DNA of 64,000 nt from contig JABFGC010000002.1 in assembly GCA_013112685.1 (NCBI GenBank), forward strand, positions 1,436,902 to 1,500,901, written 5' to 3'. The DNA is from Chloroflexota bacterium. Lineage in GTDB: Bacteria; Chloroflexota; Anaerolineae; Anaerolineales; Villigracilaceae. A program made the translations under genes and the position numbers. Shown here in pieces: positions 1 to 8,128 of this stretch. Positions within the stretch are counted from its first letter, which is position 1; each line of letters opens with the position of its first letter. The notes beneath the pieces were generated by a model that did not search any database, was not told the origin of the DNA, and was given only the letters and a program-made list of their open reading frames with translations.

Positions 1-691
1 AATATCCCCCGCGCCGGTCGCATCCACTTCCTCAACAGGGATGGGACGGAAGCGCCGCCGGTCGCCGTGCCAATGCAGCACCGCGCCCCGATCCCCTTCC
101 GTGAGACAAAGCAGACGGGTGTGATGCGCCATCCATTCGGCGACCTCCAGGTCGCGGTTCACGTCTTCGAGGCTGATCACCACGCCTCCCACTTGACCGA
201 GGGACCTGTTCGCTGTTTTCCCAGGCTTTGGCAAACACCGAACCTTTTTCGTCCCAGCCGCGCAACCAGCCCTGCGGCGTGACGCCCACCCACGATGCGT
301 CGAATTGTTTCGCCATCGCCGGGTCCACTTCCTGCGCGATGGGCGCAAGATGCACGATCGGCGCATCCCGCCAAACGGGCGGGACATGCTCAAACGAAAT
401 CGGCGCGGCGCGGTGATGCAAAATCTGCCTGCGGCCGTTTTCTGTTTTGATATTTTCAAAAACCGTGCTGTGTTCGGTTGGAACGTTGAAAATCTGAATC
501 CCTTCGAGGAGGCGCAAAGGCGCATCCCCGCCCGCCGAAGTGACGATGCCCACGCGCAATCCCAGCGCCCGCGCCGTCAACGCCGCGTAGGAGACCGTCC
601 CGCCGAGTTGTTTGCCTGCGGGCGTTAAGTCCACCGCCACGTGACCGACGAGCAGGTATTCCACAGGCTGCAGGGATGCGAGTTCCAGCAT
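1..691 (-). CDS. PfkB-family carbohydrate kinase, partial, frameshifted
   Basis: Ribokinase/PfkB-type sugar or nucleoside kinase. The N-terminus MLELASLQPVEYLLVGH leads into the glycine-rich QLGGTVSYAA segment typical of the family's substrate-binding region. At the window edge a different frame reads EEVDATGAGD, the PfkB signature that carries the catalytic Asp. The frame changes at the GGG run near 201-203 (an extra base): after ENSEQV the sense continues as LGQVGGVVISLEDVNRD. The gene runs off the left edge, so its last residues are missing. The start is the ATG at 691, 7 nt downstream of a TATAAT box with no Shine-Dalgarno. The indel is probably a sequencing error. The substrate cannot be told. 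Confidence 0.85.
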
Positions 692-698
692 GGGGCAA

Positions 699-704
699 AT
701 TATA
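699..704 (-). promoter_or_regulatory. -10 box of a probably leaderless PfkB gene
   Basis: TATAAT on the minus strand ends 7 nt before the ATG at 691, so transcription would begin at or next to the start codon. No Shine-Dalgarno is present. Confidence 0.5.
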
Positions 705-711
705 CCTTGTG

Positions 712-838
712 GACGATGGACAGTAGACACCAGACGATGGACAGTAGACGATAGACGTAAAAAAAAAGACCGCGGACATTCATCGTCCACGGTCTATCGT
801 CCATCGTCTATGGTCTATGGTCTGCTGCCCATTGCTAT
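712..838. repeat. GTCTAT/CGTCCA short-unit inverted repeat
   Basis: The gap between the PfkB gene and jag holds repeated units such as GACGATGGACAGTAGAC on one side and GTCTATCGTCCATCGTC on the other. Together they form an imperfect inverted repeat around a run of A. Related units occur inside the lipoprotein at 8001-8056 and in the gap at 20546-20588. Confidence 0.6.
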
Positions 839-845
839 GGTCGGT

Positions 846-1715
846 CTATTCCTTCGGCGTGATGACCACTTTACGGTAGGGTTCCTCGCCGGTGCTTTCC
901 GTTTTGACGGCGGGATGTCCGCGCAATTCGATGTGCACGACCCGGCGTTCGTTCGACGGCATCGGTTCCATCGTCACCTTGCGCCCGGTTTTGGTGACTT
1001 GATCTGCCATGCGGCGCGCCAGCTGGCGGATTTGCTTTTCGCGGCGGGAGCGGTAGCCTTCCACGTCAATGACCATCTGCACCCACGTCTGAGTCTGCTT
1101 GCCGACGATCAGGGAGGCGATGTGCTGCAAGGCGGTCAGGGTTTCGGCGCGGCGGCCGATGAGGGCGCTGAGGTCGTCGCCGCGCACATCCACCTGGATG
1201 ACGCGGTGTTCGTCGGTGCTGGATTCGTCGTAATGGGCGGACACCTGCGCCTTCAAGCCCATGTGATAAATCAACCTGGAGACCACTTCTTCCGCGGTGT
1301 TCAAAACGGAATTATGCGCAACGGGTTCGGAGGGTTCGGACGCTTGAGCCGCAGGCGGTTCAACGGGTTTCTGCACCTGGGGCTTCCGTTCGACGGGCTT
1401 CTGCTCCGCAGGTTTCGGCTCGGCGGGCTTTTTCACCGGGCGGGGTTTGGCTTCCTTAGCCCGCGGCTTGGGCTCCACTTTCTGGTCAGTGACAGTCGTC
1501 GGTCCGGGACGTGAGGCGGGTTTTTCCTCCACCGGCGGGTTGACCGTGAGGCGTACGCGCACCTGGCGGCCCCCGAGTCCGAATAATCCTTTCGAACCGG
1601 AATCAATCACCTCCACCGAGACGGCATCCGCCGTCAAGCCGAGTTGGGTCAAGCCTTGTTGAATGGCTTCTTCCACGGTTGGAGCGATGATTTCAAGCGT
1701 AGTACGCTCGTTCAT
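846..1715 (-). CDS. jag: RNA-binding protein Jag/KhpB
   Basis: KH-R3H RNA-binding protein of the YidC neighbourhood. The N-terminal Jag_N domain (residues 1-55) shows APTVEEAIQQGLTQLGL and the SGSKGLFGLGGR motif. A Pro/Lys/Glu-rich linker follows (about residues 65-130, repeated EPKP/EKKP-like units). Next is a KH domain with ISALIGRR-like DLSALIGRRAETLTALQ, and a C-terminal R3H domain with MPSNERRVVHIEL. It lies 9 bp downstream of yidC on the same strand, the classical yidC-jag pairing. The linker is longer than usual. It is expected to be cytoplasmic and to bind RNA. Confidence 0.93.
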   Translation of the reverse strand: MNERTTLEIIAPTVEEAIQQGLTQLGLTADAVSVEVIDSGSKGLFGLGGRQVRVRLTVNPPVEEKPASRPGPTTVTDQKVEPKPRAKEAKPRPVKKPAEPKPAEQKPVERKPQVQKPVEPPAAQASEPSEPVAHNSVLNTAEEVVSRLIYHMGLKAQVSAHYDESSTDEHRVIQVDVRGDDLSALIGRRAETLTALQHIASLIVGKQTQTWVQMVIDVEGYRSRREKQIRQLARRMADQVTKTGRKVTMEPMPSNERRVVHIELRGHPAVKTESTGEEPYRKVVITPKE

Positions 1716-1724
1716 AGTACCTCC

Positions 1725-2516
1725 CTATTTTTTGGCTGGGGCTTTTTTGCTGCCGCCGGGGAGAAGATTGCGCCAGTTGGCGCGTCCCGTCGAGGCGTAT
1801 TGAACGATGCCCAATATGTTGCTGGTGATGAAGTAAACGGAAATACCCGAGGCGAAGTTCAACGCAAACCAGCCGAGCAGGAGCGGCATGTAGATGCTCA
1901 TCATGCCGGACATGGCGGCGGTCTGGTCGTTGGGGTTGGCGGTGGCGGGCATGGTCAGTTTGGTTTGGACGTAGGTGGTGAGCGCCACGATGATAGCGAG
2001 GGTGGGCAGCGCAAAACCAAGCACCGGAATGGACTCGGGCTGACCGAGGTTCATCCACAGGAATTTGCTGTTGAGGGGGATGATGTTTTCCAGGTTCTGG
2101 AAGGGGTAGACCGTGCGCGCCAGTTTGAGCATATCCAGCGGGGTGGCTGCCATGGCGCGGATGATGGCTTGGTACAAACCGATGATGATGGGGAATTGAA
2201 TGAGGGTGGGCAGGCAGGAGGCGAAGGGGTTGATGCCCTTTTCGCGGTAGATGCGCATTTGTTCCTGCGCCAGTTTTTCGCGGTCTTTGGCGTACTTCTT
2301 TTGAATATCCTGCCATTCCTTGTCGTTCTGTAATTCCTGCATGGCTTGCGCGCCCTTCACCTGCGCGGCGTTGAGGGGCCAAGTGATCACTTTGATGAGG
2401 ATGGTAAAGAGGATGATCGCCAGGCCAAACATGTGCGGACCATGACCGAGTATGTCATAAATCCATAACAAAAGGTTGGTCAGCGGTTGGACGATAATAA
2501 ATTCCCAAGGATTCAT
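1725..2516 (-). CDS. yidC: membrane protein insertase YidC/Oxa1
   Basis: Inserts and folds inner-membrane proteins, alone or with SecYEG. It is 263 residues long, the short form without the large periplasmic domain of proteobacterial YidC. The first membrane span (WEFIIVQPLTNLLLWIYDIL) is followed by the LFTILIKVITWPL segment with the conserved Arg/Lys-containing helix. A cytoplasmic hairpin (KYAKDREKLAQEQMRIYREK) leads into GINPFASCLPTLIQFPI, the family signature. An AAGGAAC-like Shine-Dalgarno precedes the ATG. It sits in the rnpA-yidD-yidC-jag cluster with one extra gene between yidD and yidC. Confidence 0.95.
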   Translation of the reverse strand: MNPWEFIIVQPLTNLLLWIYDILGHGPHMFGLAIILFTILIKVITWPLNAAQVKGAQAMQELQNDKEWQDIQKKYAKDREKLAQEQMRIYREKGINPFASCLPTLIQFPIIIGLYQAIIRAMAATPLDMLKLARTVYPFQNLENIIPLNSKFLWMNLGQPESIPVLGFALPTLAIIVALTTYVQTKLTMPATANPNDQTAAMSGMMSIYMPLLLGWFALNFASGISVYFITSNILGIVQYASTGRANWRNLLPGGSKKAPAKK

Positions 2517-2527
2517 GGGTCAGTTCC

Positions 2528-3601
2528 TTAATTTTCAGGCGTGAACGTCCAGGCTTGTTTGCCTTCGGTGTCGTAGGCGGCGAGAGCAAATTCCGCCTGG
2601 TAGGGGGCGACGAGAATCAACTCGCCGGAGAGGACAAGCGTAGTATAAATCTTTCCGCCGGTTTCCTTTTCCCACACGATTTGCCCGTCGCGGTTCAGCG
2701 CGTAGAAGGTGCCTTCCTCGGTGGCGATGTAAATCCGATCACCCGCCACGAGCGGACGCGCCGCAATCGGTCCATCGGGTTGGACGACGCCCCAGTTCTG
2801 GCTCCCGCTGGCGAGGTCGAGGGAATAGACGTTGCCGCTCAAATCGGCGTAATACAACGTGCCGCCGTCGAGGGCGGGCGTCCCCCACACCCAGTTGGAA
2901 GCCTTCGCCAGGACTTCATGGCTGCCGTTCGGGGTGACGAACTCGATGGTGGAGGCAAACGACCCAACGTATACGCCGCCATCCCCCACGGTGGGGCTGT
3001 CGGGCAGGGCGCCGCCCAGATCAACCGGGTCGCTCGAAATACCGTTCGCCGGGTCAATGATGTGGAGATGATGGTCGAGGGAGGTAACGTACAAAAGACT
3101 GCCGTCGGTGGCGGGCGCAGACCATAACGAACCGCCCAATTCAATCGGCTCGGCAATCTGCTTTCCATCCATGCCGAGGATGTAGAGGAAGCCGTCGGTG
3201 TTGGGGGCGTAGATGGCATCTCCCATCACGAGCGGGGATGCGACCCACGCGCCTTTCGCGCCGAGAAATGGTTCCGTCCAGGTTTCTTTGCCGGTCGCCG
3301 CATCGAGGCTGACGAAGGAATGGGTGTGACCGACGCTGCCGATCAGCAGCCGTCCGTCCTCCGTGAGCGCGGGGCTGGCATAGAACAAGGTGTTGTTATC
3401 GGCTTCGGCGGGATACCGCCAGACCTCTTTGCCTGTTTTGACATCCACAGCGTAGATGAACGTGCCGGTGGAAAGATAGGCGCGTTCCGCATCTGCGGCG
3501 AGACCGGGCCAGTTGTTTGCAATCGGTTGTCCGCTGCAGGCGCCGAGGAAAAGCGCGCCAAGGGCAAGCATCAAAAATAACATCAATCGTTTTGTTTTCA
3601 A
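2528..3601 (-). CDS. PQQ-like beta-propeller lipoprotein
   Basis: Exported lipoprotein: a hydrophobic stretch MLFLMLALGALFLGAC gives a lipobox with Cys after GA. The mature part has repeated WD-like blades with GKEVWRYP, GKETWTEP, DGFLYILGMDG and QIVWEKETGG, typical of PQQ-binding-like (BamB-type) propellers. Start is taken as TTG at 3601, 10 nt after AGGAG; an ATG at 3583 is an alternative. It is inserted between yidD and yidC, so it may be transcribed with the insertase genes. A BamB-like scaffold role is inference only, since monoderm-like Chloroflexota would lack a BAM complex. Confidence 0.85.
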   Translation of the reverse strand: MKTKRLMLFLMLALGALFLGACSGQPIANNWPGLAADAERAYLSTGTFIYAVDVKTGKEVWRYPAEADNNTLFYASPALTEDGRLLIGSVGHTHSFVSLDAATGKETWTEPFLGAKGAWVASPLVMGDAIYAPNTDGFLYILGMDGKQIAEPIELGGSLWSAPATDGSLLYVTSLDHHLHIIDPANGISSDPVDLGGALPDSPTVGDGGVYVGSFASTIEFVTPNGSHEVLAKASNWVWGTPALDGGTLYYADLSGNVYSLDLASGSQNWGVVQPDGPIAARPLVAGDRIYIATEEGTFYALNRDGQIVWEKETGGKIYTTLVLSGELILVAPYQAEFALAAYDTEGKQAWTFTPEN

Positions 3602-3654
3602 ATCGGTATCACTCCTGAGTGAATCGAAACCGCCATTCGCATGGCGATGGATTG

Positions 3655-3954
3655 TCATGGGACGGGGTCGTACCCGCCGGGGTTGAAGGGATTACAGCGC
3701 AGCACGCGCCAGACCGCCATGAGAGACCCCTTGAGCACGCCGTGTTTATAGACCGCCTGGTAGCCGTAATGCGAGCAGGAGGGATAAAAACGGCAGGTGT
3801 TGGCGGGCAGACCAGGTGAGATCAGTTTTTGATACAGGCGAATCAATGCCAGCACGAGGATGCGCGGCAGGTTCCCCAGCGTACGCGGCATGTCGCGCAG
3901 GCGCGGTTCATGGGAGTAATCGTGCAGGTGAAATGACTGTTCTTCGGGGTTCAT
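3655..3954 (-). CDS. yidD: membrane protein insertion efficiency factor YidD
   Basis: Small YidD protein assisting YidC. It shows the amphipathic helix [17 protein letters not shown] and the Cys-containing core [14 protein letters not shown], ending in [14 protein letters not shown]. This start overlaps the end of rnpA by 47 nt. An internal ATG at 3891 gives 78 residues, closer to family length, but neither has a clear ribosome-binding site. The gene belongs to the rpmH-rnpA-yidD-yidC-jag cluster. Confidence 0.93.
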   Translation of the reverse strand: MNPEEQSFHLHDYSHEPRLRDMPRTLGNLPRILVLALIRLYQKLISPGLPANTCRFYPSCSHYGYQAVYKHGVLKGSLMAVWRVLRCNPFNPGGYDPVP

Positions 3955-4312
3955 TCGGGGACTCGCCCACAGGAAGGAGGTTGGCGCGTTTGAGCAGGTT
4001 GGTCAGGGCGGCGCGGGCATCTGTCAGCGTGGCATTCACCAGCGCAGGTCGGGCGATCAGGATCAGGTCCCAGCCGGAGGCGATGGAGGGAATCAGCGGG
4101 CGGATGGCTTCGCGCAAAATCCGCTTCGCCCGGTTACGATGGACCGCCGTCCCTGATGTCTTCCCCGCCGCGACGCCGATGCGAATCTGTTTGTGCGTTT
4201 CGCTGGCTTGCGCCACTAACACAACAAGCGGATGGGCATAGGACTTGCCTGTTCGCCGCACCCGCTTGAAGTCTTCGGATCGGGACAGTCGAAATCGTCT
4301 CTGCACCCGCAC
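3908..4312 (-). CDS. rnpA: ribonuclease P protein component
   Basis: Protein subunit of RNase P, which trims the 5' end of tRNA precursors. It contains [18 protein letters not shown] at the N-terminus and the RNR motif region [17 protein letters not shown] that defines the family. Length of 134 residues is normal with a short extra tail. The start is GTG at 4312. It lies 34 bp downstream of rpmH and overlaps yidD. Confidence 0.95.
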   Translation of the reverse strand: MRVQRRFRLSRSEDFKRVRRTGKSYAHPLVVLVAQASETHKQIRIGVAAGKTSGTAVHRNRAKRILREAIRPLIPSIASGWDLILIARPALVNATLTDARAALTNLLKRANLLPVGESPNEPRRTVISPARLLP

Positions 4313-4346
4313 CTCTTGTGAGCCTCCGCGCCCAAACGCCGGAAGA

Positions 4347-4517
4347 CTACCAACGAGTCCGCTTGACGTGTTCGTTGGATTTGACGCTCAGTTTGTGGCG
4401 TCCCTTCAGGCGGCGGCGCTTGAGCACGGCGCGCCCTTCAGCCGTCGCCATGCGCGAGCGGAAACCGTGCACACGCACGCGGCGGCGGATCTTGGGTTGA
4501 TAAGTTCGCTTCGTCAT
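4347..4517 (-). CDS. rpmH: 50S ribosomal protein L34
   Basis: A 56-residue protein starting [20 protein letters not shown] and containing [19 protein letters not shown], the L34 signature. The family is usually 44-50 residues, so the C-terminus is slightly extended. It is the first gene of the rnpA-yidD-yidC-jag cluster. AAGGAAG precedes the ATG. The upstream gap shows no DnaA boxes and dnaA is not adjacent. Confidence 0.96.
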   Translation of the reverse strand: MTKRTYQPKIRRRVRVHGFRSRMATAEGRAVLKRRRLKGRHKLSVKSNEHVKRTRW

Positions 4518-4792
4518 TCTACGTTCTTCCTTTTATTCCTTCAAAAGATGATTACACAATCCCCAAAGGGACAGGTATGCTGGGTAAGACTGGCGCATTA
4601 TTTTACCCCAATGGGCGCGAATCGGTCAAACAGACTCGAATAGATTAAAAACACGAAGTATCCATGAACTCCATTCACCCCAAAGGATGAAAATGGAGTC
4701 CAGAAGTTCTACTTCTGGAATTCCGCAAGTAGAACTTGCGGAGTCCGCCTGTTTTCATAGAAGGGCACAAAGGGGGATGTTTGATTTTCTTT
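4518..4792. other. intergenic gap, rpmH leader and repeat
   Basis: No gene seen. It holds the upstream region of rpmH (a TAAAAT-like box near 4600 on the minus strand) and the double-hairpin repeat at 4684-4746. No DnaA-box cluster is visible. Confidence 0.5.
4684..4746. repeat. double-hairpin repeat, copy 1
   Basis: Two perfect 8-bp stem, 3-nt loop hairpins lie 4 nt apart: CCAGAAGTtctACTTCTGG (4700-4718) and CCGCAAGTagaACTTGCGG (4723-4741). The element, including the flanking AAGGATGAA and GGAGTCC, recurs at 45346-45433. Confidence 0.85.
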
Positions 4793-5722
4793 TTACGGAT
4801 TCAAAATCACTTCAACTGTGTACACATAGATCAACTTGCCGAGTTCCGGGTCTTCCACGCCCAAGAGCGGATTATCCTGCCGAAAGGTCAGGCGCGCAGG
4901 CGTGGGCTCGCTCACTTTATACGGCAGGGTGGTTTCAAAGGATTGTGTGTCAATGCCGTTGAAGGTCAGGATGCGCGAAGAAAGCGGCCTGCCTTCCTGC
5001 GTCAGCAATTCCACGATGACCGGCTGGTCGTTGAAGGGCCAGATGCGCCCTTTGAGCGTCACCACACCTGCATAGTATTTGGCTTTTTCTTTCAGTCCTT
5101 CCACCATCACCCGCTCGTAGATCATGTTCCCCGGCGGGTTGACTTGGGCGCTCCCCACCGAATACAGCAGCACCGGCATGGTGTTCAACGCCTGAATCTT
5201 CCCGAAATCGTCCTTCGTGCTGATGCGAATGTAGCCTTTTTCGGAAACGGCGCGAATCTCGAACGAAATCTCGAAGCGCTGAAACGTGCCCGCCGGGTTG
5301 CGCGTCAGCTTCTCGATCTCGCGCTGCAATACGCGCCCATCTTCGCCGAGCAAATCAACTTGAATCCTTTCGCTTTCACCCGCAATGAGGATCGCCTGCA
5401 AAACGAACGGCGATGTGAGGCTGGACATTGGGTCCCGGCGAAAGGAAGCGGATTTGCGCGAACTCGGTGAAGCCTGCGGCAAACGTGGGCGTTGGGCTGG
5501 GAAGTTCGAGCGCCGCTTCGGGCGTGACGGCGGGCGCTTGCGTTTCAGTGGGCGCGGCGGCGGCTGTCAGCGCATCGGCGGTGGCGAAGGCGCCTGACCG
5601 GTCAACGCGACCACGGTCGGCAGGTAGTCGGGCGGTAAAGGCGTCGGGGCGGATCTGATGACTTGCGTGCAGCCCGCTAAAAGTCCAAGAAGGGAGGCGA
5701 GGAACAACAATTTATGTTTCAT
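4793..5722 (-). CDS. lipoprotein of unknown function, frameshifted
   Basis: A signal peptide with lipobox (MKHKLLFLASLLGLLAGC) starts at 5722. It continues through a Pro/Ala-rich linker into a domain beginning near SSLTSPFVLQA and ending YTVEVILNP. Two frame changes are needed, near 5595 and near 5425 at the CCGGGACCC run. Joined, they give one protein of about 308 residues. The globular part looks like a beta-sandwich (alternating strands such as RIQVDLLGEDGRVLQREIE), possibly a Gmad-like domain, but I do not recognise it securely. It is an extracytoplasmic lipid-anchored protein of unknown role. Confidence 0.7.
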
Positions 5723-5735
5723 AAGCGAACAAGAA

Positions 5736-5760
5736 GAGACGCCCTTTGTCAGGGCGTCTC
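5736..5760 (-). terminator. terminator of the M32 peptidase gene
   Basis: Perfect hairpin GAGACGCCCT-N5-AGGGCGTCTC, followed on the minus strand by TTCTTGTT. It lies 20 nt past the stop of the M32 carboxypeptidase. Confidence 0.65.
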
Positions 5761-5780
5761 GTTGGTTTCATCCCATCCAA

Positions 5781-7277
5781 TTACAGCCCGTAGACATCGC
5801 CGTACTTCTTCGTCAAATAACGGACGTACGCCGCCGAGTCGATCTTCGAGCCGGTGACCTTCTGCACGAGGTCTTGCGGGTCGTACTTGTGACCGTACTT
5901 GTGCACCTTCTCTCTCAGCCATTCGCGCAGCTCGGAGAACTGACCCTTGCGGATCTGCTCGTCGAGGTTCTTGATGTCCTTGTTAATTCGCTCCCACAAC
6001 TGCGCCGAGACGATGTTGCCGAGCGCGTAGGTGGAGAAGTAACCGATGGAGCCGTACGACCAGTGAATATCCTGCAACACGCCCTGGGCATCGTTGGGCG
6101 GCGTAATGCCAAGATACTCGCGCATCTTCTCGTTCCAGATTTCGGGCAGGTCTTTGATGGCGATGCCGCCGTCCACCATGCCGATCTCCAGTTCGAGGCG
6201 CAGCATGATGTGCATGTTGTAAGTGGCTTCATCGGCATTGACGCGGATGAACGAAGGCTCGACTTTGTTGATGCCTTTGTAGAAGGTCTTGATGCTCACG
6301 CCGTCCAACTGCGAAGGGAAGGTCTTCTTGAGTTCGGGGAAGAAATGCTCCCAGAACGGAAGCGAACGACCGACGAGATTCTCCCACATGCGCGACTGCG
6401 ACTCGTGCACCGCGAGCGACGTGCCGCCCTCGAGCGGCGTGCGTTCGTACGCGGGATTGATTCCCTGCTCGTACATGGCGTGACCGGATTCGTGCATCGC
6501 GCTGAAAAGCGTCGCCAGCGGACTGCCCGGCTCGAAACGATTGGTGATGCGCACATCGTTCACGCTGAAGGTGGTCTCGAACGGGTGCGGGGCTTTATCC
6601 TGCCTGCCGCGGCTGAAATCGTAACCAAACTTGGAGATGATTTTTTCGCCGAATGCCCACACCTTTTGCTCGTTGTATTTCTTGTGCAGGAAGTCGTCCT
6701 TCACCTGTCTGGCTTCACTGATGGCTTTGATCAGGCTCACCTGTTTCGGGCGCAGGTTTCCGAAGATCTCCTGCACCTCGGCGGTTTTCATGCCTGGCTC
6801 GTAATCGTCGAGCAGCACATCGTAGGGGTGGTCGGCGGGCGGGAAGAAGGAAATATATTTTTTCACCAGCTCCACGTTCTTCTCAAGCGCAGACTGGAAG
6901 ATGGAGAAATCGGATTTTTGCCTCGCTTCCACCCAGGCTTCGAACGCTTTCGTGGCGGCGATTGCCTGCTCCGCCACGAACTCTGGCGGCACACGTTTGG
7001 CTTTGTCGTAGTTGCGAGCCGCCACACGGATCATCGCGCCTTCGTCGGTTTCGGAGTCGGGGTATTCCTTCTTCAAATCCTCCAGTAACCGCCCCACTTC
7101 ATCGGAAGTGAACTTCTCCTGCGCGATCTTGCTCAACGTGGCGAGCTGCTGACCGCGCGCTTCGCCGCCGCCGGGAGGCATATTGACCTGCTGATCCCAT
7201 CCCAGCACGCTGGCGGCGCGCCCAAGATCGGAAACCTCTCCTATGATTTCCTTGAATCGATTGAACTTATCGGACAT
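5781..7277 (-). CDS. M32 carboxypeptidase (Taq family)
   Basis: Cytoplasmic metal-dependent carboxypeptidase that removes C-terminal amino acids. Length of 498 residues is normal. The zinc motif HExxH reads MHESGHAMYEQG near residue 265, followed by the third ligand region SLAVHESQSRMWENLVGRS. Further family blocks are AASVLGWDQQVNMPP at the N-terminus, HPFETTFSVNDVRITNRF, and IRVNADEATYNMHIMLR. AGGAGAATC precedes the ATG. The frame is intact, unlike many neighbours. Confidence 0.95.
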   Translation of the reverse strand: MSDKFNRFKEIIGEVSDLGRAASVLGWDQQVNMPPGGGEARGQQLATLSKIAQEKFTSDEVGRLLEDLKKEYPDSETDEGAMIRVAARNYDKAKRVPPEFVAEQAIAATKAFEAWVEARQKSDFSIFQSALEKNVELVKKYISFFPPADHPYDVLLDDYEPGMKTAEVQEIFGNLRPKQVSLIKAISEARQVKDDFLHKKYNEQKVWAFGEKIISKFGYDFSRGRQDKAPHPFETTFSVNDVRITNRFEPGSPLATLFSAMHESGHAMYEQGINPAYERTPLEGGTSLAVHESQSRMWENLVGRSLPFWEHFFPELKKTFPSQLDGVSIKTFYKGINKVEPSFIRVNADEATYNMHIMLRLELEIGMVDGGIAIKDLPEIWNEKMREYLGITPPNDAQGVLQDIHWSYGSIGYFSTYALGNIVSAQLWERINKDIKNLDEQIRKGQFSELREWLREKVHKYGHKYDPQDLVQKVTGSKIDSAAYVRYLTKKYGDVYGL

Positions 7278-7409
7278 GATGATTCTCCTATGCTAGTTTG
7301 ACATAAATCTCACGCTTCAAACCGGACCCGGAACCTGCTCCCCTTCCTTCGAGCGTTGACTCCGTTCGGGTTTTGACTCGTCTTCGCGCCTGAATTGTAT
7401 CGTAAAAAG

Positions 7410-7434
7410 CAGCGCAAGATTAATCCTGCGCTAC
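7410..7434 (-). repeat. GTAG-headed hairpin overlapping a stop codon
   Basis: On the minus strand GTAG is followed by the hairpin CGCAGGATTAATCTTGCG (one G-T pair) and then CTGCTTTTT. The TAG stop of the SH3 lipoprotein at 7431-7433 lies inside the GTAG head. The T-run lets it act as terminator as well. Confidence 0.6.
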
Positions 7435-8126
7435 GGGCAGTTGTGCTTGACGCCGAGCCCGTTCACGGTGATGTAGACGGTCATGCCTTCGCGTACGTCA
7501 ATCGTTTCGATCTCCGGTTCGCCGGGCACGAACAGGTCGTAGACCGTGTAAACGCCGGGGTTGACTTGCGCTTCGTTCAGGTATTTTGAATTGGTGTAGA
7601 GGTTATAAAGGTAGATCTCGCCGGGCATGATGTAGATGTCGTGCTCGGTGCAGTTCTTGATGTAGGCGGGCTGGGGCCAGTCGGTGAACGTAAAATCGGG
7701 GATCTGATCCAGGTCGCCGTCAATTCGGGAAAAATCCGTCATGATGGAGACCCAGCCGGTCCTGTCCGACCCTGGGACGTTGACCTGCACCCAACGTGAA
7801 AGCACATCCCGCCCGATGATTTGCGCGCTGGAGCCTTTCTTCAAAACGCCGATGCGGTCGTATTCCATACCCGGTCCGCGGCGGATGTAGAGGTTGCCGC
7901 CCGCAGCGGTGATCGTCACCGGTTGAAGGGTGGGGAGAACTGTCACGGTGGCAGGGACAACCGTCGGTGAAGGAAGAGGCGTGGACGAGACGATGGGTGT
8001 TGGACGATGGACGGCGGGGGTTTCTTCCATTGTCTGCGGTCTGTCATCCATCGTCGGCGTAAAAAAACACCCTTGAATGAAAAGCGCAAGGATGAAAATG
8101 TAAAAAATTCTTCGAGTCTTCAGCAT
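7431..8126 (-). CDS. SH3-domain lipoprotein
   Basis: Exported lipoprotein: IFILALFIQGC forms the lipobox. A low-complexity Thr/Pro linker (residues 22-70) starts with MDDRPQTMEETPAVHRPTP, which is encoded by copies of the GTCTAT-type DNA repeat. A bacterial SH3 domain (residues 72-120) shows GNLYIRRGPGMEYDRIGVL and GWVSI. The C-terminal 100 residues (NCTEHDIYIMPGEIYLYNL) look like a beta-rich domain of unknown type. It follows the MacB-like permease by only 2 bp, suggesting co-transcription with the efflux genes. It may bind cell-wall material. Confidence 0.85.
   Translation of the reverse strand: MLKTRRIFYIFILALFIQGCFFTPTMDDRPQTMEETPAVHRPTPIVSSTPLPSPTVVPATVTVLPTLQPVTITAAGGNLYIRRGPGMEYDRIGVLKKGSSAQIIGRDVLSRWVQVNVPGSDRTGWVSIMTDFSRIDGDLDQIPDFTFTDWPQPAYIKNCTEHDIYIMPGEIYLYNLYTNSKYLNEAQVNPGVYTVYDLFVPGEPEIETIDVREGMTVYITVNGLGVKHNCP
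8001..8056. repeat. GTCTAT-type repeat units inside a coding region
   Basis: TGGACGATGGACGGCGG and CCATTGTCTGCGGTCTGTC-like units repeat the pattern of 712-838. Here they encode the linker of the SH3 lipoprotein in frame. Confidence 0.5.
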
Positions 8127-8128
8127 TG

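Noticed and set aside
2839..3219. Extra ORF on the minus strand inside the propeller lipoprotein
   Set aside because: Composition-driven shadow frame of a clear gene; many similar shadow frames in this GC-rich DNA were ignored.
4518..4792. Origin of replication next to rpmH
   Set aside because: No DnaA-box cluster, no AT-rich unwinding stretch and no dnaA or dnaN beside it.
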